A DNA stretch of 64,000 nt from Aquatica leii (GCA_035610365.1 CM069435.1:13443123-13507122), one strand, 5' to 3'. Shown: positions 10,290 through 21,624, counted from the stretch's first letter. Numbers and translations: made by a program. Notes: generated by a model from the letters alone, not told the origin.

Positions 10290-13200
10290 TTCGTGTTTCT
10301 CCTATTTTACTCTTTACTTACTTACTTTTACTTTTTTCTCCTCTCCTCTTAGATGTTTCTTCCTTCGCCATACTTCTTCTAATATTCCCTCTAGTTTCTT
10401 AACACCTTCTCTTAACTCCCTGCATTCATTCCTCATGTGTTCAAGGTCCTCCGCCTCTTCTCCACATAGTCTGCATCTCCTTTCTTACTCTTTTCTCCAG
10501 TATCTATTTTTTAACTCTTCGTTGCGACACCTGAACATCGCTATCATTTTTTTCTTCTTGCTTTTATTCCCTGTCCCCTTCAGATATTCTGAAACCTCTT
10601 CTCCCTTGATATTCTTATAATTTATATTATATCTGGCCTCTTTTATCTTTGTCCATCTTTCCTGCTTTTTTATGTCCCTATTTCTCCTTATTATTTCCTT
10701 ACTTACCCCTACTCCTTTTCTCTTAGTTTCTTTACTTCTTTTTTCGCGTACCCGTTACTTTTATAATCCTGCTTCTACTTCAAGCTTCCTCCCTTTATCT
10801 CTTTAAAACATTACTGTAGTATTTTACATTCGGTTCTTTCCTTCACTTCTTCGTATTTTGTAGCTCTTTTTCTTGTCTCTACTCATATTTTTTCTGCCTG
10901 CACTTTTTCTCTTATAATTGTAACGTTTACATTTTTTCGATTGAATACTTCTGAGTTAATTTAACATTTTTGGAGTCCCTGCGTGCGCAAATCGCTGATG
11001 CACATTACTCATCCGTGATTCGTAGCCATATTGTTTTAAGCCATCTTCCGTTGAACTTCTAAAAGAAGCGGACGTTCCTGCATAACGTGCAGAAAATTTC
11101 CTCATGTTAAATTTGAACTGTGGAAATCTGCTTTAGTAGTAATGCACTGAAAATATCCGCTTTAGTCGCTTTATTTTCGCTTTCGTCCGTCTTATATTCG
11201 CCTTTGTTTATTTAAAGAAACCCGTAATCTAAAGGGGTAAGTGATTTCTTTGTTCCTTACACGTGGTGTCTAACCTTTTGATTTTGCGTTTTAGTTTTTT
11301 CTCTACGTACGAACTGGAAGTTTTTTTTTAACTATGGGTTACGATATACTCTGGTTGATACGTTCGATTTGATTTGTTTGAATACGTACAATTTCGATGG
11401 TTTTACGTTACGTTTTTTGAATACGAATATTACGATTTATGTACGATACGATTATGGAAAATTTCTGATACGTATGTTCCCCCTATACGTTTATGAAGTT
11501 ATGGTTAATGATCATCGATCTAAGGTGATAGGATAAATCAAATTATACGAAAATAATAGAAAGTAATTTCGGAAGATTTCCAAATATTGCGTAATTCATT
11601 TAAGTCACATGATGACCACGCCCATGCGCTGAAGTTACGAACAGCAACAAGTGGTAACTAACCTTCAAATAACACGTATGTACCTAAATAACTTAATTAA
11701 GTGTTAGTTTTAAGATTTGTTTATCTGTTGGTTTCAATATTTAGCCGTTATAAATTTAATATAAAAAATATTGTGGCGTCCAAATTATATTTCAAATTAG
11801 AATTGTAAATATTAGTGTACGAGTAGAATACCCCGTCCTGATTATAATTAGTAATATTTCTCATCGCTCTAATGTTTGTGTTGTTTATATTTAATAAAAT
11901 CATAGAACTAACACGGTGCATTATTATTATTTAAATTATGTTAGTAGTTATATATTTGGCACGATTAAAGTTTATTCGTTTTTTATTCGTTACATAATAT
12001 AGCCAGGTGTTTCTCTATCTAGCCCTAAACCTAAAATCCATTTCCAGTATTTTTCTTGTATCCCTTCTACCTCTTTATACTCCTTCCACTCCCATATTTC
12101 CGCTCTATATATTACTACACTTTTTATTAGCTCCTCGTTCTTCGTTTTTCTACGTCCACCTTAAACAACCTTTTCCCGACACTCCACTCTTGTCCTATTA
12201 ACCTGTTTTCTTTTCTTACTCTTTCCTTTATGTGTTCCCCCTTCTTATTAACCTGCTTCATCGTATAACCCAGGTATGTGAATTCCTTCACCTGCTGCAC
12301 TTTCTCCTTCCTCCATTTCCACTCCTCTCTTTTTTTCCCTCCTTTTCTAAATACCATTATTTTTGTTTTCTCTGTATTTACTTTAATTTCTTTTTTTTAT
12401 GAATTTTTCTAATGTCTTCATTATCTCTGTTATTTCTTTTTTCTTTTTAGCCACCAACACTATGTCCACACCTTCACTACTATCCCTATCTATCCCTCTT
12501 ATTTGTTGTCCTCTCATTGTATCCTCTAAATTCTTTGTATATACTGCAAACAAGCTTGGGCTCAGTGGGCAATCTCAACCCTTTCCTTGTAACGAGTTTC
12601 TCGCTCTCCACTGTATTCACTTTTACCTTGCTCCTCGTTTCTTCATAAATTTCCTCCATTCTTTCTATTAATTTTCATTTATTTTCTCCTTATGTATTCT
12701 CACAGTTTTTCCCTGTTCACTCTGTCAAAAGCGGCTTTTAAATCTAACTCTCTATTCGCCAAGAGTTTCAATGTATACGAGTATATATTGTCTATCGCTC
12801 TTCTTCCCTTTCTGAATTCAGCTTGTCCGTCTGGTACCAAACTCTTTTTCTCTATTTTTTTCTGTAGTCTTCTTTGTAGCACTGTCGTATATAATTTGTA
12901 CGCCGTGCTTAATAATATCACCTTTCTGTAATTCTCCACTTTCTTTCTGTCTCCTTCTTTGTGTATCGGGCATATTATTTTCTTTCTCTTTCCGCATCTT
13001 TCCGGGAATCCTTCCCCTTTCCATATTTTATTTACTTTTTCCGTCATCTTTTTTGCTACATTTTCTTCCCTGTATACCCACTCTCCGCTTTGCATCCTAT
13101 TTTCTTCTACCGCAGTCCCTTTTTATAACCTTCTTTAGTGTCTCTGTTACTTCGTCTTCGTTTATTCTATCTCTTTCTTCCAGTCTTACTACTGTTCTTT

Positions 13201-13415
13201 TTGCCTTTCTTCTCCTTTCTAATTTTGTTCTCCTCCCTCTCCCAGCAGGTTTGTAAAATATGTCTCCCATTCTTTAATTTGTATTGCCTTTGTCGTTTAT
13301 TTTCTCTTCCATTCTTTCTTTAGGTATTTCCATACATCTTCTTCAGTTTTTATTCCATTGATCTGATCCTATTGTTTCTTTTTGTTTTCTTCCTTCTTTC
13401 TCTCGCATGTTTTCC
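10290..13415 (-). mobile_element. LINE-A copy 1 (non-LTR retrotransposon), split by a solo LTR
   Basis: Minus-strand relic of the LINE family also present at 43300-46565 and 59716-60520. The RT part lies at 13095-12127: an IDNIYSY segment followed by DLKAAFDRVNREKL, then the region where the family has YADDIVLV, here deleted around 12465. Next comes VQQVKEFTYLGYTMKQ. The C-terminal part and 3' tail are at 10290-10918. The two parts are separated by an LTR at 10919-11994. The 5' end is truncated near 13415, so no endonuclease is present. Frameshifts are common. The family resembles LINEs annotated in many insect genomes; its clade is not certain. Confidence 0.8.
10919..11994. mobile_element. 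Solo LTR (1,076 bp) inserted in LINE-A, TSD TAAT
   Basis: The segment starts TGTAACG and ends CGTTACA, a perfect inverted terminal match of TG...CA type. It is flanked on both sides by TAAT (10915-10918 and 11995-11998). The flanking LINE sequence is contiguous when the segment is removed, by comparison with the copy at about 43980-44030. There is no coding sequence inside, so this is a solo LTR left by LTR-LTR recombination. The termini and 4-bp duplication resemble those of the Ty3/gypsy LTR at 17317-17987, but the internal sequence differs. It may have a promoter and polyadenylation signal. Confidence 0.8.
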
Positions 13416-13609
13416 TATAGAAAATAATAAAGAGTTGCATTCGAATAAATCAAGTTCATCATCAATGAGCAAAAAACATTTATATTGCGGTGATTTGTGA
13501 GAAATTTGTTTAAATTTCATGACAACAATAAAAAACGTCATTTTATAAAAGTTTGAAACATTTAACCCAATGATAAAATATATTAAAGCCAACATCACAA
13601 AACTAAATA

Positions 13610-13920
13610 AATATTGAAGCGCTCATTAACCTGCCACGAAACGTCGCTTTAAAAAACTGTCTTCTGCGATTTTCTTTATGTCATCATACCAGAGTTTGGT
13701 GTCCTTCTTGTTCTTCTGTCTGCTTATGGTTTTTGCTATATAATATATACATTCCATTTGTTGTCCATTATCTTTACTACCCGACCCGCAAAATCCCACT
13801 TCAGCTATGTGCCCTACCGCATCCATTTGTTTCTCTTTTTACTTCTCAGCATTATATCAATCATTGCCTTCTCCATAACTCTTTGTGTAACTCTTAGTTT
13901 GTTGGTTATTTGTTTGGTAA
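13610..13920 (-). pseudogene. RTE-type LINE, C-terminal relic
   Basis: Across shifted minus-strand frames one reads ITNKLRVTQRVMEKAMIDIM, then LKWDFAGRVVKIMDNKW and finally a WYDDIKKIAEDS segment. These correspond to the highly conserved end of RTE-clade proteins (KL...QRAMERAML..., WAGHIAR, RW.DDI.K.AG). The open frame at 13626-13826 covers the last part. Only about 300 bp is preserved, with frameshifts. The upstream RT is missing. The match is from memory of family motifs; a translated search would settle the clade. Confidence 0.65.
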
Positions 13921-14532
13921 GCGTTCATATCTGTGTATACAAAATGTATTTTCTAAAACTTTCAATTGCTTTAATTTTAAAGAAATGCAGAAACAGTTCA
14001 ATTTTAATATTGAAAGAGACGAATTTTGGCGTTTAAACAGCATTTGTAAAATCAATCCCTAGACCCTCAGCAACTACCTTATTTTTTTTAAATAGCACGA
14101 CCCTATTAGTAATATGTCATTTTTTTGGAAATTTAATAAGGAATTCAGCGGTATGCTTGGTTTATAATTTTGACCCAACAAAAATGAAATAATAAATTTA
14201 ATAAATTTTACTAAAAGTGCAATAAAAATGAAAAAAAAAATGTTTTGCTATTGTGGCCTTCGTAATACTGGTTTATTTGAGTCTTATTTTCATTAAGACC
14301 TATAGTCCAAATGAAAACATCTGAAGTTCTTAATCAAGCAAATCTGTTACTTATCAAATCTTTATTTATGGCATGGATAACATCTGTTCAGCTACAGCTA
14401 CAACCTTTAACAACAGACATCTTGACTAAAAGTAAGTCACACGTACGTTCGTCAATTAGTTGCCAAATTTGAGGCAACGGAATCTGTTACTAATAGAAAA
14501 AGAGATAAGCCAAGGATACCTGATGTAACCGC
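13921..14532. other. AT-rich gap without recognised features
   Basis: There is no family-like coding sequence. The stretch ends at an abrupt change to GC-richer DNA near 14533, the 5' truncation point of the gypsy element that follows. Confidence 0.5.
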
Positions 14533-14537
14533 CAATA

Positions 14538-16397
14538 TTGAAGGGCATTCTGAATAAAATAGCAGACACCCTATCTCGAGAACCGTTGCCAGGTCCCGTT
14601 GAGACTTTAGCCGCCGTTGAATCTGGGGGTTGTAAATGGTATGAACGGCTAGTTGACTCCGTCCAAACTAATCCACAAGGGGTACCCGATTATACCGTCC
14701 GCGATGGAAATTTGTACCGACACCTTGTGCCTCTGAAAAAATCTATTAAAGAAGACCTAACCGAACCTTAGAAGCTCTGCGTACCGACCCCACTCCGATC
14801 ACGAGTATTAGCGGAGAACCATGATCTCCCTACCGCTGGCCACACCGGGATAGCCAAAACGACCGCCCGTATTGCTGAGAGATATTATTGGCCAGGCATG
14901 TACCGCGACATTGCAAGGTATGTCCGCAGTTGTCAGACCTGCCAACGATATAAGGTAGAAAGTCAGAACCCCGCGGGATACATGCAACCTTCCCGCAACT
15001 GTGAACCCTGGGACACCGTTAGCATCGACTTGATCGGTTCTCTACCCAGGTCAAAGAAGGGTTGTTCTTTCGCCGCGGTCTTCTTGGACTGGTTTACTAA
15101 ATGGGTGTGTTGCCGTTCGCTCCGTAATGCCACAGCCGCCCATATTGTCACCGCCTTCTACGAAGAGATCGTTACCAAATTTGGAACACCTCGTACTGTC
15201 ATCACCGATAATGGGACGCAGTTCACTAGTCTCGCGTTCCGGCAATTACTTCGCGAATTTGGAATCCAACACCGATTGACTCCCCCGTATACTCCGCAAG
15301 CTAATCCCGTTGAGAGAGCCAACTGTACCCTGAAAACCGTCATTGCTCAGTACTGCGAAACCGATCAGCGCACTTGGGATCGCCACCTTCCCGATGCGGT
15401 GATGGCTCTTAATACCGCTCAACACGAATCCACGGGGTTTACACCGGCGTTCCTCAACTTTGGACGCGAATTAGTGCTTCCGGCAGCTCTACACCTCGAA
15501 GTAGAGCCTATTGAACAGGATGGCACCGGCCATTCTACCGACGTTCCGCCCCGTTATTTTAGCCGCTTGCAACAACTGCAAGAAATTTTTCCCGTGGTCC
15601 GCGAAACTCTTACGAAAGCGTTCGCCAAGCAAAGTAAGCATTATAACCTTAGGCGACGTCCGTGGCGATGCTACGTTGGTGACCAAGTGTGGAAGCGCGA
15701 GTATCCTCAATCTTCCGCTGTTGAAAGATACGCTGCCAAACTCGCCCCTAAGTATGCAGGTCTCTTTACCGTCACTAAAGTCTTATCCCCGGTGGTATAC
15801 CGTCTCCGAGATGAGCAAGGCACCGTACATCCTTCCGTCCACGTTAAGGATCCTAAACCGAACCGGTCAAGGGTAACCAAGACACTTTTACTTACAGACC
15901 GAACTATGTCGAAACCCATCCGCCATCCACCGTCAACACGTCCTGTGAACCGCCGCTTAGCTCAAAAGGCGGAGAGGGGTCGCCGGGTAAGGGAAGTGGT
16001 GGCACGTATGAGAGAGGCTCTTCCGGCGGACATCGCGGCTTTAAGTATGACTCAACGCCGAGCCACCCGGTCGCAGATAATAGTGCCTCCACCCCGAGCC
16101 ACCATCAGTGTCGGCGTACGCCCGGCCACCGGAGCCGCCGCGGTAAGCGGGTCCCAAACGGCCCCTTCTTTCACCTCATCGACGGCTCAACCAACAACGG
16201 ACCCTCTGAAAGGAAAATGTTCACCGGCTCTGAACGAGACAGTGTTTGCCCAGGAGGGACCCTTCTTGACCTGGCCGGAGGCATTACGCCAAGAGGCGGC
16301 AAAGTTGAGGCTTCCCGAGTGGCCCCGAGGCAAGCCGTTCCGCTTCGCTTTCTATTGTAAGGGACAGTGCCGTCGCGAGTGGGTGTATGAGATGTGA
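14538..16397 (+). pseudogene. Ty3/gypsy pol: RNase H end and integrase, one nonsense codon
   Basis: One continuous frame of 620 codons is broken only by TAG at 14769-14771, probably from a Trp codon. It starts with the RNase H/integrase linker (IADTLSREPL). It runs through the zinc-binding HH-CC region (ENHDLPTAGHTG, then CQTCQRYK) and the catalytic core. Counting from the Met at 14898, the core has Asp44 (VSIDLIG), Asp104 (ITDNGTQF) and Glu139 (PQANPVER). A GPY/F-type module (LAPKYAGLFTVTK...VYRL) spans residues about 263-322. A long basic, Pro- and Ser-rich C-terminal extension of about 170 residues follows. It integrates element cDNA. The open frame after the stop is intact; RT and the rest of RNase H are absent. 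Confidence 0.9.
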
Positions 16398-16579
16398 GCG
16401 ATGACCGAATAAACAAGATGTTCCGTTGGGATTTTTTTTTGTGTTTTGTGGGACCGTTAGAACGTTTTTATGTTTTTTCTATTTATTTATTTTTACCTTA
16501 TATGCATGTGATATTGGATAGGATATATATTGTTTTTAGAAGAAAGAATTACTTCCGAGTATGATTTAAAGTCACCCCC

Positions 16580-16596
16580 TCGTCTTCTCCCTAGGT
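16580..16596 (+). promoter_or_regulatory. Possible 3' splice site just before the extra ORF
   Basis: A pyrimidine-rich run (CTCGTCTTCTCCCTAG) ends in AG at 16593-16594, two bases before the ATG at 16597. Insect gypsy retroviruses express env from a spliced subgenomic RNA with an acceptor in this position. The match here is by shape only. The donor would lie in the missing 5' part. Confidence 0.4.
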
Positions 16597-17199
16597 ATGG
16601 ATTCTGCGTATGTAGAGTTGACCTGTCCGCTCCTCCTAGATGAGATGGAGGTCCTTTTTGCCGAAGCCGTTCCGCCGTCCGATTGTCAATCGCCTCACGC
16701 CGTGCTAGACCGCGCCGCTCCGTTACCGGTCCACAGCCCGTCCGCATCCATCAGAGAGGCCAACGAAGTACCGGTACGGTTGTCCCGACCGGCGTCCAAG
16801 TGTTGGCGTTGTGGCCAAAAGGGGCATATGCGCCGGGAGTGCACGAACGCTCCTGTCTTATTCTGCTCCCAGTGTGGCCAGATAGGCAGGATGTCCAGAG
16901 CCTGTGAATGTCCGCGAGCCGAGCCGGCGAGCGCCGTTACGACGTCATTACGAACCGCACCGAGTGCACTCTGTTGACGTTGCGGTCTTACCGGGCACCG
17001 CCGGGACAGCTGTAACCGTCCGCCCATCCTGTTCTGCTCACGATGCGGTCGCCTAGGAGTGATGTCGCGCCACTGTTCCTCCCGTTCTACGCCCCTGGGG
17101 GGCGCAACCCATTATCGACGGCAGCGAGGACTTTACGCCTTCCTCCCGAATAAGAGAACCGAGGCCTGCATCGACAACAGCGACGAGAGAGACGAGTGA
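16597..17199 (+). pseudogene. Extra gypsy ORF with four zinc knuckles in env position
   Basis: Frame of 201 codons with one in-frame TGA (16975-16977), probably from TGG since knuckle 1 has Trp at that place. Knuckle 1 is C69-x2-C72-x4-H77-x4-C82. Knuckle 2 is C90-x2-C93-x4-R98-x4-C103. Then C126-x2-C129-x4-H134-x4-C139 and C147-x2-C150-x4-V155-x4-C160. Knuckles 2 and 4 lack the His. The first and second pairs share a 7-residue linker ending in LF, so the module was duplicated. There is no signal peptide or membrane segment, so it is not an envelope protein. A nucleic-acid-binding, Gag-like role is inferred. It lies between integrase and polypurine tract, where some elements carry env. Confidence 0.75.
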
Positions 17200-17301
17200 C
17201 GTTCAAGGTCGCCCTAGCGATAAAGACGCTTCTATGTGCGTGGTTAGTGTAGTGTAGTGAGTGCACCGGAAGAACAGTTTTTTTAGTTTTTTTTCCTCCC
17301 C

Positions 17302-17316
17302 TAAGTAAGAGGGGAG
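17302..17316 (+). other. Polypurine tract of the gypsy element
   Basis: The sequence TAAGTAAGAGGGGAG lies immediately before the 3' LTR start at 17317. A purine tract here primes plus-strand DNA synthesis in LTR retrotransposons. Confidence 0.75.
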
Positions 17317-17987
17317 TGTAACGAACCGTTACTTAGATTAAGTTAAATTCTAGAACGTTATTTTTGATTTGTTTTTTTGTTATTATTAAGGAAACCGTTG
17401 TTTAATTATTATTATTAAGAATTGTATATTCTTAATTAAGGTTCCGTACCCGTGTAAATAAATTTAAACAGGGAATTTCCGTTAGTACCGAACGCGCAAC
17501 TAAGCTCTCGCTATCCCCGCTTACCGGCGCTTCATCCGTCAGAGCGCATGTTATCCCCGCTTGAACCGTTCTCCCACTTCCGGAGTCACAAATAAAAGCG
17601 GAACCCCGACGCAGGAACGCCAGTCCCAGTTGGAGCTCGCATCGTAGAAGATTCCGGAGTTCCTGTGTACCAGCTGGATTTTAGGATCACCTTCCGCTTG
17701 TTGGTTGTGACCGCCGCTTCTGTACCGTTCGTTTTTGATTTTAAGTATAAATAAAGTTATTTTTATTTACTATTGTGTATTTTATTTCCGTCGCCTCGCT
17801 CCGCTTTTAGGTCCGTTTGAAGCCATGGACAACCGTGTCTTCACTGTAGTTACCCGGACAGTGCCGTCGAACAGGAGAGTAAACTCCTCGAACAAATCTG
17901 GCGCCCGAGAACCGTTCCGTCGATTAGCTTTTATTACAGCTAAGCAGTGCAATCCGGAGTAAGCGTCACATTGGACAATTCGTTACA
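17317..17987 (+). mobile_element. 3' LTR of the gypsy element (671 bp)
   Basis: Starts TGTAACG directly after the polypurine tract and ends ATTCGTTACA, the inverted match of the start. Candidate polyadenylation signals are AATAAA at about 17459 and AATAAAG at about 17748. The 5' LTR is missing, so a target duplication cannot be tested; the right flank begins AATCT. The same terminal heptamer occurs in the solo LTR at 10919-11994. Confidence 0.8.
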
Positions 17988-19829
17988 AATCTAACGATGT
18001 CAATTCGTCAGGAATCAGGATTGTCCTAAAAAACTGTTATAGAGGCATTAAAACGTCACAAGTCATTTGAAATTCGTACCACTGACTTTCGTTCTGACTC
18101 TTGTATTTACGTTCGTTTTAATTTGGCGTTTGCATTTGTCATTTATTGAGTTCTTTTCGAAAATTTGCTAGTTGATTGATGTATTTTAAATTCATATTGG
18201 TTATTTCTAATTTCAAATAATTTTTGTTTTCTAGCAATTTATTGTTTTGTTTTGTATGTTGGTAGTTCATTGACGTATTTCAAATTATTGATATTTTATA
18301 ATTTAAATACGTTTCAGTTTTTAGTTTCTTAGAACTATACATTGTATTACCACAATTATTTTTGTCAGCTGTTAACAGTTTTGGTTTATTAATTTTTTTT
18401 CTTTCAGAATTAAATACTTTCAGGAAACATTCGTTTGTTTAAAGGTCCTAATAAAGTAATAATTTATTGGTGTTTTTCGTTGAGTTTACATTATTGCCTG
18501 GTATCTAATTTTTTTGCACGTGCTTTTTATTGCACCACGCTTCCTTGCTGTATCCTTGTTTGATTTATTGTTTTCCTTAATACATTTCTGTCGTTAATTG
18601 GTGCAATCAAAATATATAAATGTATCGATACTGAGGAAAGTTGTGGTCATTAATTAGTTCACGATCTTCGAGTCGTAATCATGCTGTAACAAAAACGGTG
18701 TTAGCCTTGTGTTAATTGTCGAAGATGCTACTAAAAATTACGAGGAACTATGCTGTTTCGCGATATGTTTACGGTTTAACTTTTCAAGTAAATCCAGTCT
18801 TTAATCAGTATCGACGAATTGTGTTATGTGCCGTTAAGTCTTTGGATTCACAATTCAATCTTCACCATTGAAGTGAATTTTCGTTTCCTGTACCCAGCAT
18901 AAAGAACCCTCCGGCTCCATTACCGTTAACATCGTTATCGCAAATCTTGAACAATTACAACCGCATTGTTGGACGTTAACAATTAATAAAGTATAATTTT
19001 TTGTTTCAACCCTATGTAAATTTGCTTTTATTCGAGTAAAATGTAATGATTTTCAAAGCTTTGATTTTATCAAATAACGTTTTATGCTATTTATTTGACA
19101 ATCTATTATTTTACCACAATTTATACCCTACCTATGTTATAGTTAATGAGTTTAATAATTAATATATGAGCGTTTAAGTGGTTTTTTACTCTTCTAACAA
19201 ATTTTAGTTTAGTATGCGCTCAAAAGCCTTTTCAACTTCAAATTACTACTTAGAAACACAAGGAGGAAAATAATAAATTAATATTCAACTTTTACTTATT
19301 TTGCGTTAAATGCGTTACCGATTTTTTTTTGTGTTATTACCTAGAATAACTTAAAGATTGCGTAGTTTGCGTTCGGTTTAAATTTTATAATTTTGTACTG
19401 TGTCGTCTTACTTAATTAATTTTTTTTGTTTACAATTTTGTTTTGTTTTTAAATTTAGCATTACAGATTGAGCAACTTATGTACTTCAAAATAACCGACA
19501 CCGTTCACAAAGACTAAGATGTAAATAAACAACGCATCACCTTTGTCTGGCGCCCATTAGCAATTTTAACTGTTATTTAAATTTTTTTATGGCACCAAAG
19601 TCCGAATTACTGTGTGTAAAAACTCACCCATCGCCAGTTTTTAATCGCGCATATATTTGTGTGTGATGGAAGAGAAGGAGCATCCCACCAGGATAACGAA
19701 TATAACCAATAAAGTTAGCGATAACATACGACATGTTTCATGAATCTTTTGTAAGATTTGAAAACGATATTTTAATAAACCGTACAAAAAAACCGACCTG
19801 TGTACATTTAATAAATACCTGGTTACAAT

Positions 19830-19847
19830 TGGCGTCCAACGTACGGC
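19830..19847 (+). other. Possible primer-binding site (tRNA-Lys type)
   Basis: TGGCGTCCAACGTACGGC differs at three of 18 positions from the tRNA-Lys-type site used by many insect gypsy elements (TGGCGCCCAACGTGGGGC). It follows GGTTACA at 19821-19827 by two bases, which would be the LTR end. TGTAAC at 18685 is a candidate LTR start, giving about 1.14 kb. An AATAAAG lies near 19708. The LTR start is speculative. Confidence 0.4.
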
Positions 19848-20430
19848 AAAAGCAATATTTTTAAGAAAAAAACTGAACTTTCGTAAAACGTGGTTAGATT
19901 ATGTGATTTGTTTAATTTAAGACGAATCAAAAATCAAAGATATTTAGAAGTGTTGTTACGGACGAAATTTTTATTACGTACGACTGTGTATATTGACTTG
20001 AAATTAGATTCCGGTTTTGACGCCCTCTACCGATTTTTGGTCGCGACTGTCATTTTTACCACAAACTTTCGAAGCTGTCGATTGTCTAAAATGGTCGGTG
20101 CGTCTTGAGTAATTTCTTTTTCCAATACCATCCGGAATAATGGAAATTCAATTGTAATTACATTAAGTGCATAAAATATTTGAGGCGTAACAGGGTAAGA
20201 TAATTGCTGTCGTTTTATTAAAATTAGGTTGTAATTCTTTCTTCCTTGAACAGCCATTTTCTATCCGCTTCGAGCACATGTACGTTTTCAATAAAGGAAT
20301 GGTGAATCGTAATTCTTACTAAGAAATCACGTTACCGTACACATACGCTTTTGGAAGGCGTTTGCTACGCCACGAAAACGAGGTCTCGATCAGCCTTACC
20401 GTGGGAGATGTTACTACCTGTGTATTACTC

Positions 20431-20571
20431 GATTGGGTTATCAGCCACCTGTTCTAAATTACTACTTACCTTATTCGATACACTGGAGTCCTATTAAATG
20501 CTAAAGGCAGACGTTGATTGTGTTATCAGCCACCTGTTCTGATTTGCTGCGTACAGTAGTCGATACACCGG
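20431..20571. repeat. Direct repeat, 56-bp units offset by 85 bp
   Basis: Two units begin GATTG(G/T)GTTATCAGCCACC and end CGATACA(C/C)(T/C)GG, at 20431 and 20516. They are similar over their whole length with a few substitutions. This may be an internal repeat of an LTR or leader. Confidence 0.6.
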
Positions 20572-21624
20572 TTTTTATACATATTTAATGAATTATTAAT
20601 ACTAATTGTTTTAGCTTAATATTCTTTGTGAGTTGGTGTGTGACACGATTTGCGGTTAAATAATTATTACAGGCCACTGGAGGGGGAAAACGTTTTCTTC
20701 ACGCTAGTGGAAGCTGGACTTCGGGTGAGTTACTTTAATTGATTTTTGTGTATATCGTTGTCCCCAAAAATTTTTCACAAAATTTTGATTCATATTAACG
20801 ATCGTAAATATATGTATTGTGTAGCTACCAATAAGGTAACTGTTAGCATTCATTTTACTGTATCGCATACTGTGTGTGGGTGAAGAATATTTACTTCAAC
20901 TTACTTTAAATGTGTGTTGTGTGTTGCCGATACTGCAGGCATTCACGTACTAATTCTTCTATATAATCCTGTAAATTTACTTGTTGCGAAATCAAAGTTT
21001 ACTACACTTGTTAATGCTTATTGTTAGTTCTCCTAGTAGTTAGGATTTCAGAATTCAATGTATAACGATCATTCTGCTACTCTAAGTTAAAGCTGTGATA
21101 TTTGTTAACTATAATCTTAAAGTGATTAAATTCGTTAAGCTCTCTTGTTAATTTTCTCTCTCTCTTGTGGTTATTGTTCCCTACTAACTAATTTGGGCTA
21201 CTCGATCAGCCGAGTATAAGGATTACGAACCTTCAATTGAGTTACAAGTTTGGATCGTCTGTCGTGAGCGAGACAGAAGTATTACGTTGGATCAGCTCTG
21301 GCGCCCTTAAGCATATTTTCTGTGTTTTCTGTGAACCTCCCCTACTCCCGACTATGGTGAGTTGCCCGTGCAAGGTTCGTAAAACCAAAAGCTTGTAACA
21401 GTGTTATTATTCGTCCGTACAAAGACATGTTCAACTTTCGCAGTTCTCTAAATTGCATATTGTGCATTTACGTTTCATGTTTTGTATTTAGTTATGTAAA
21501 GAGTAATTGAACTTACGTGTTCCAATTTAAAACGCGGTTTTAATTTAAATTTTTAAATCGCACAAGTTGCAAATGCTGCTCAACAGTGTGCAGAGACAAG
21601 CAGGTCATAAAAATTTCGTACAGA

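Larger units (their letters stand above)
14533..17987 (+). mobile_element. 5'-truncated Ty3/gypsy element with 3' LTR and extra ORF
   Basis: Order: end of RNase H, integrase, a separate zinc-knuckle ORF, polypurine tract, 3' LTR. The 5' LTR, gag, protease and RT are missing. The base composition (visibly GC-rich, many CG dinucleotides) differs sharply from the AT-rich surroundings. That fits a younger insertion or one from a different compositional source. Only one stop interrupts each ORF, which also suggests relatively recent arrival. The left junction near 14533 has no LTR. Confidence 0.85.
17988..21620. other. AT-rich non-coding stretch with possible LTR and leader remnants
   Basis: No protein family can be read here. 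A possible LTR end with primer-binding site is at 19823-19847, and a 56-bp direct repeat at 20431-20571. The decamer TCTGGCGCCC occurs at 19546 and 21297 (also at 17897, inside the LTR). The stretch precedes a gag remnant and may hold the LTR and untranslated leader of that element. This is inference only. Confidence 0.4.

Noticed and set aside
14963..16416. Many minus-strand open frames opposite the gypsy integrase
   Set aside because: Shadows caused by high GC and codon structure of the sense frame; none has family features.
16683..17027. Two further open frames overlapping the zinc-knuckle ORF, one on each strand
   Set aside because: Only the 16597 frame contains regularly spaced Cys/His boxes and continues past its stop with two more.
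17897..17906. TGGCGCCCGAGAAC-like primer-binding site
   Set aside because: It lies within the 671-bp LTR, whose ends are fixed by the polypurine tract and the matched TGTAACG/CGTTACA termini. The match to tRNA covers only the first bases.
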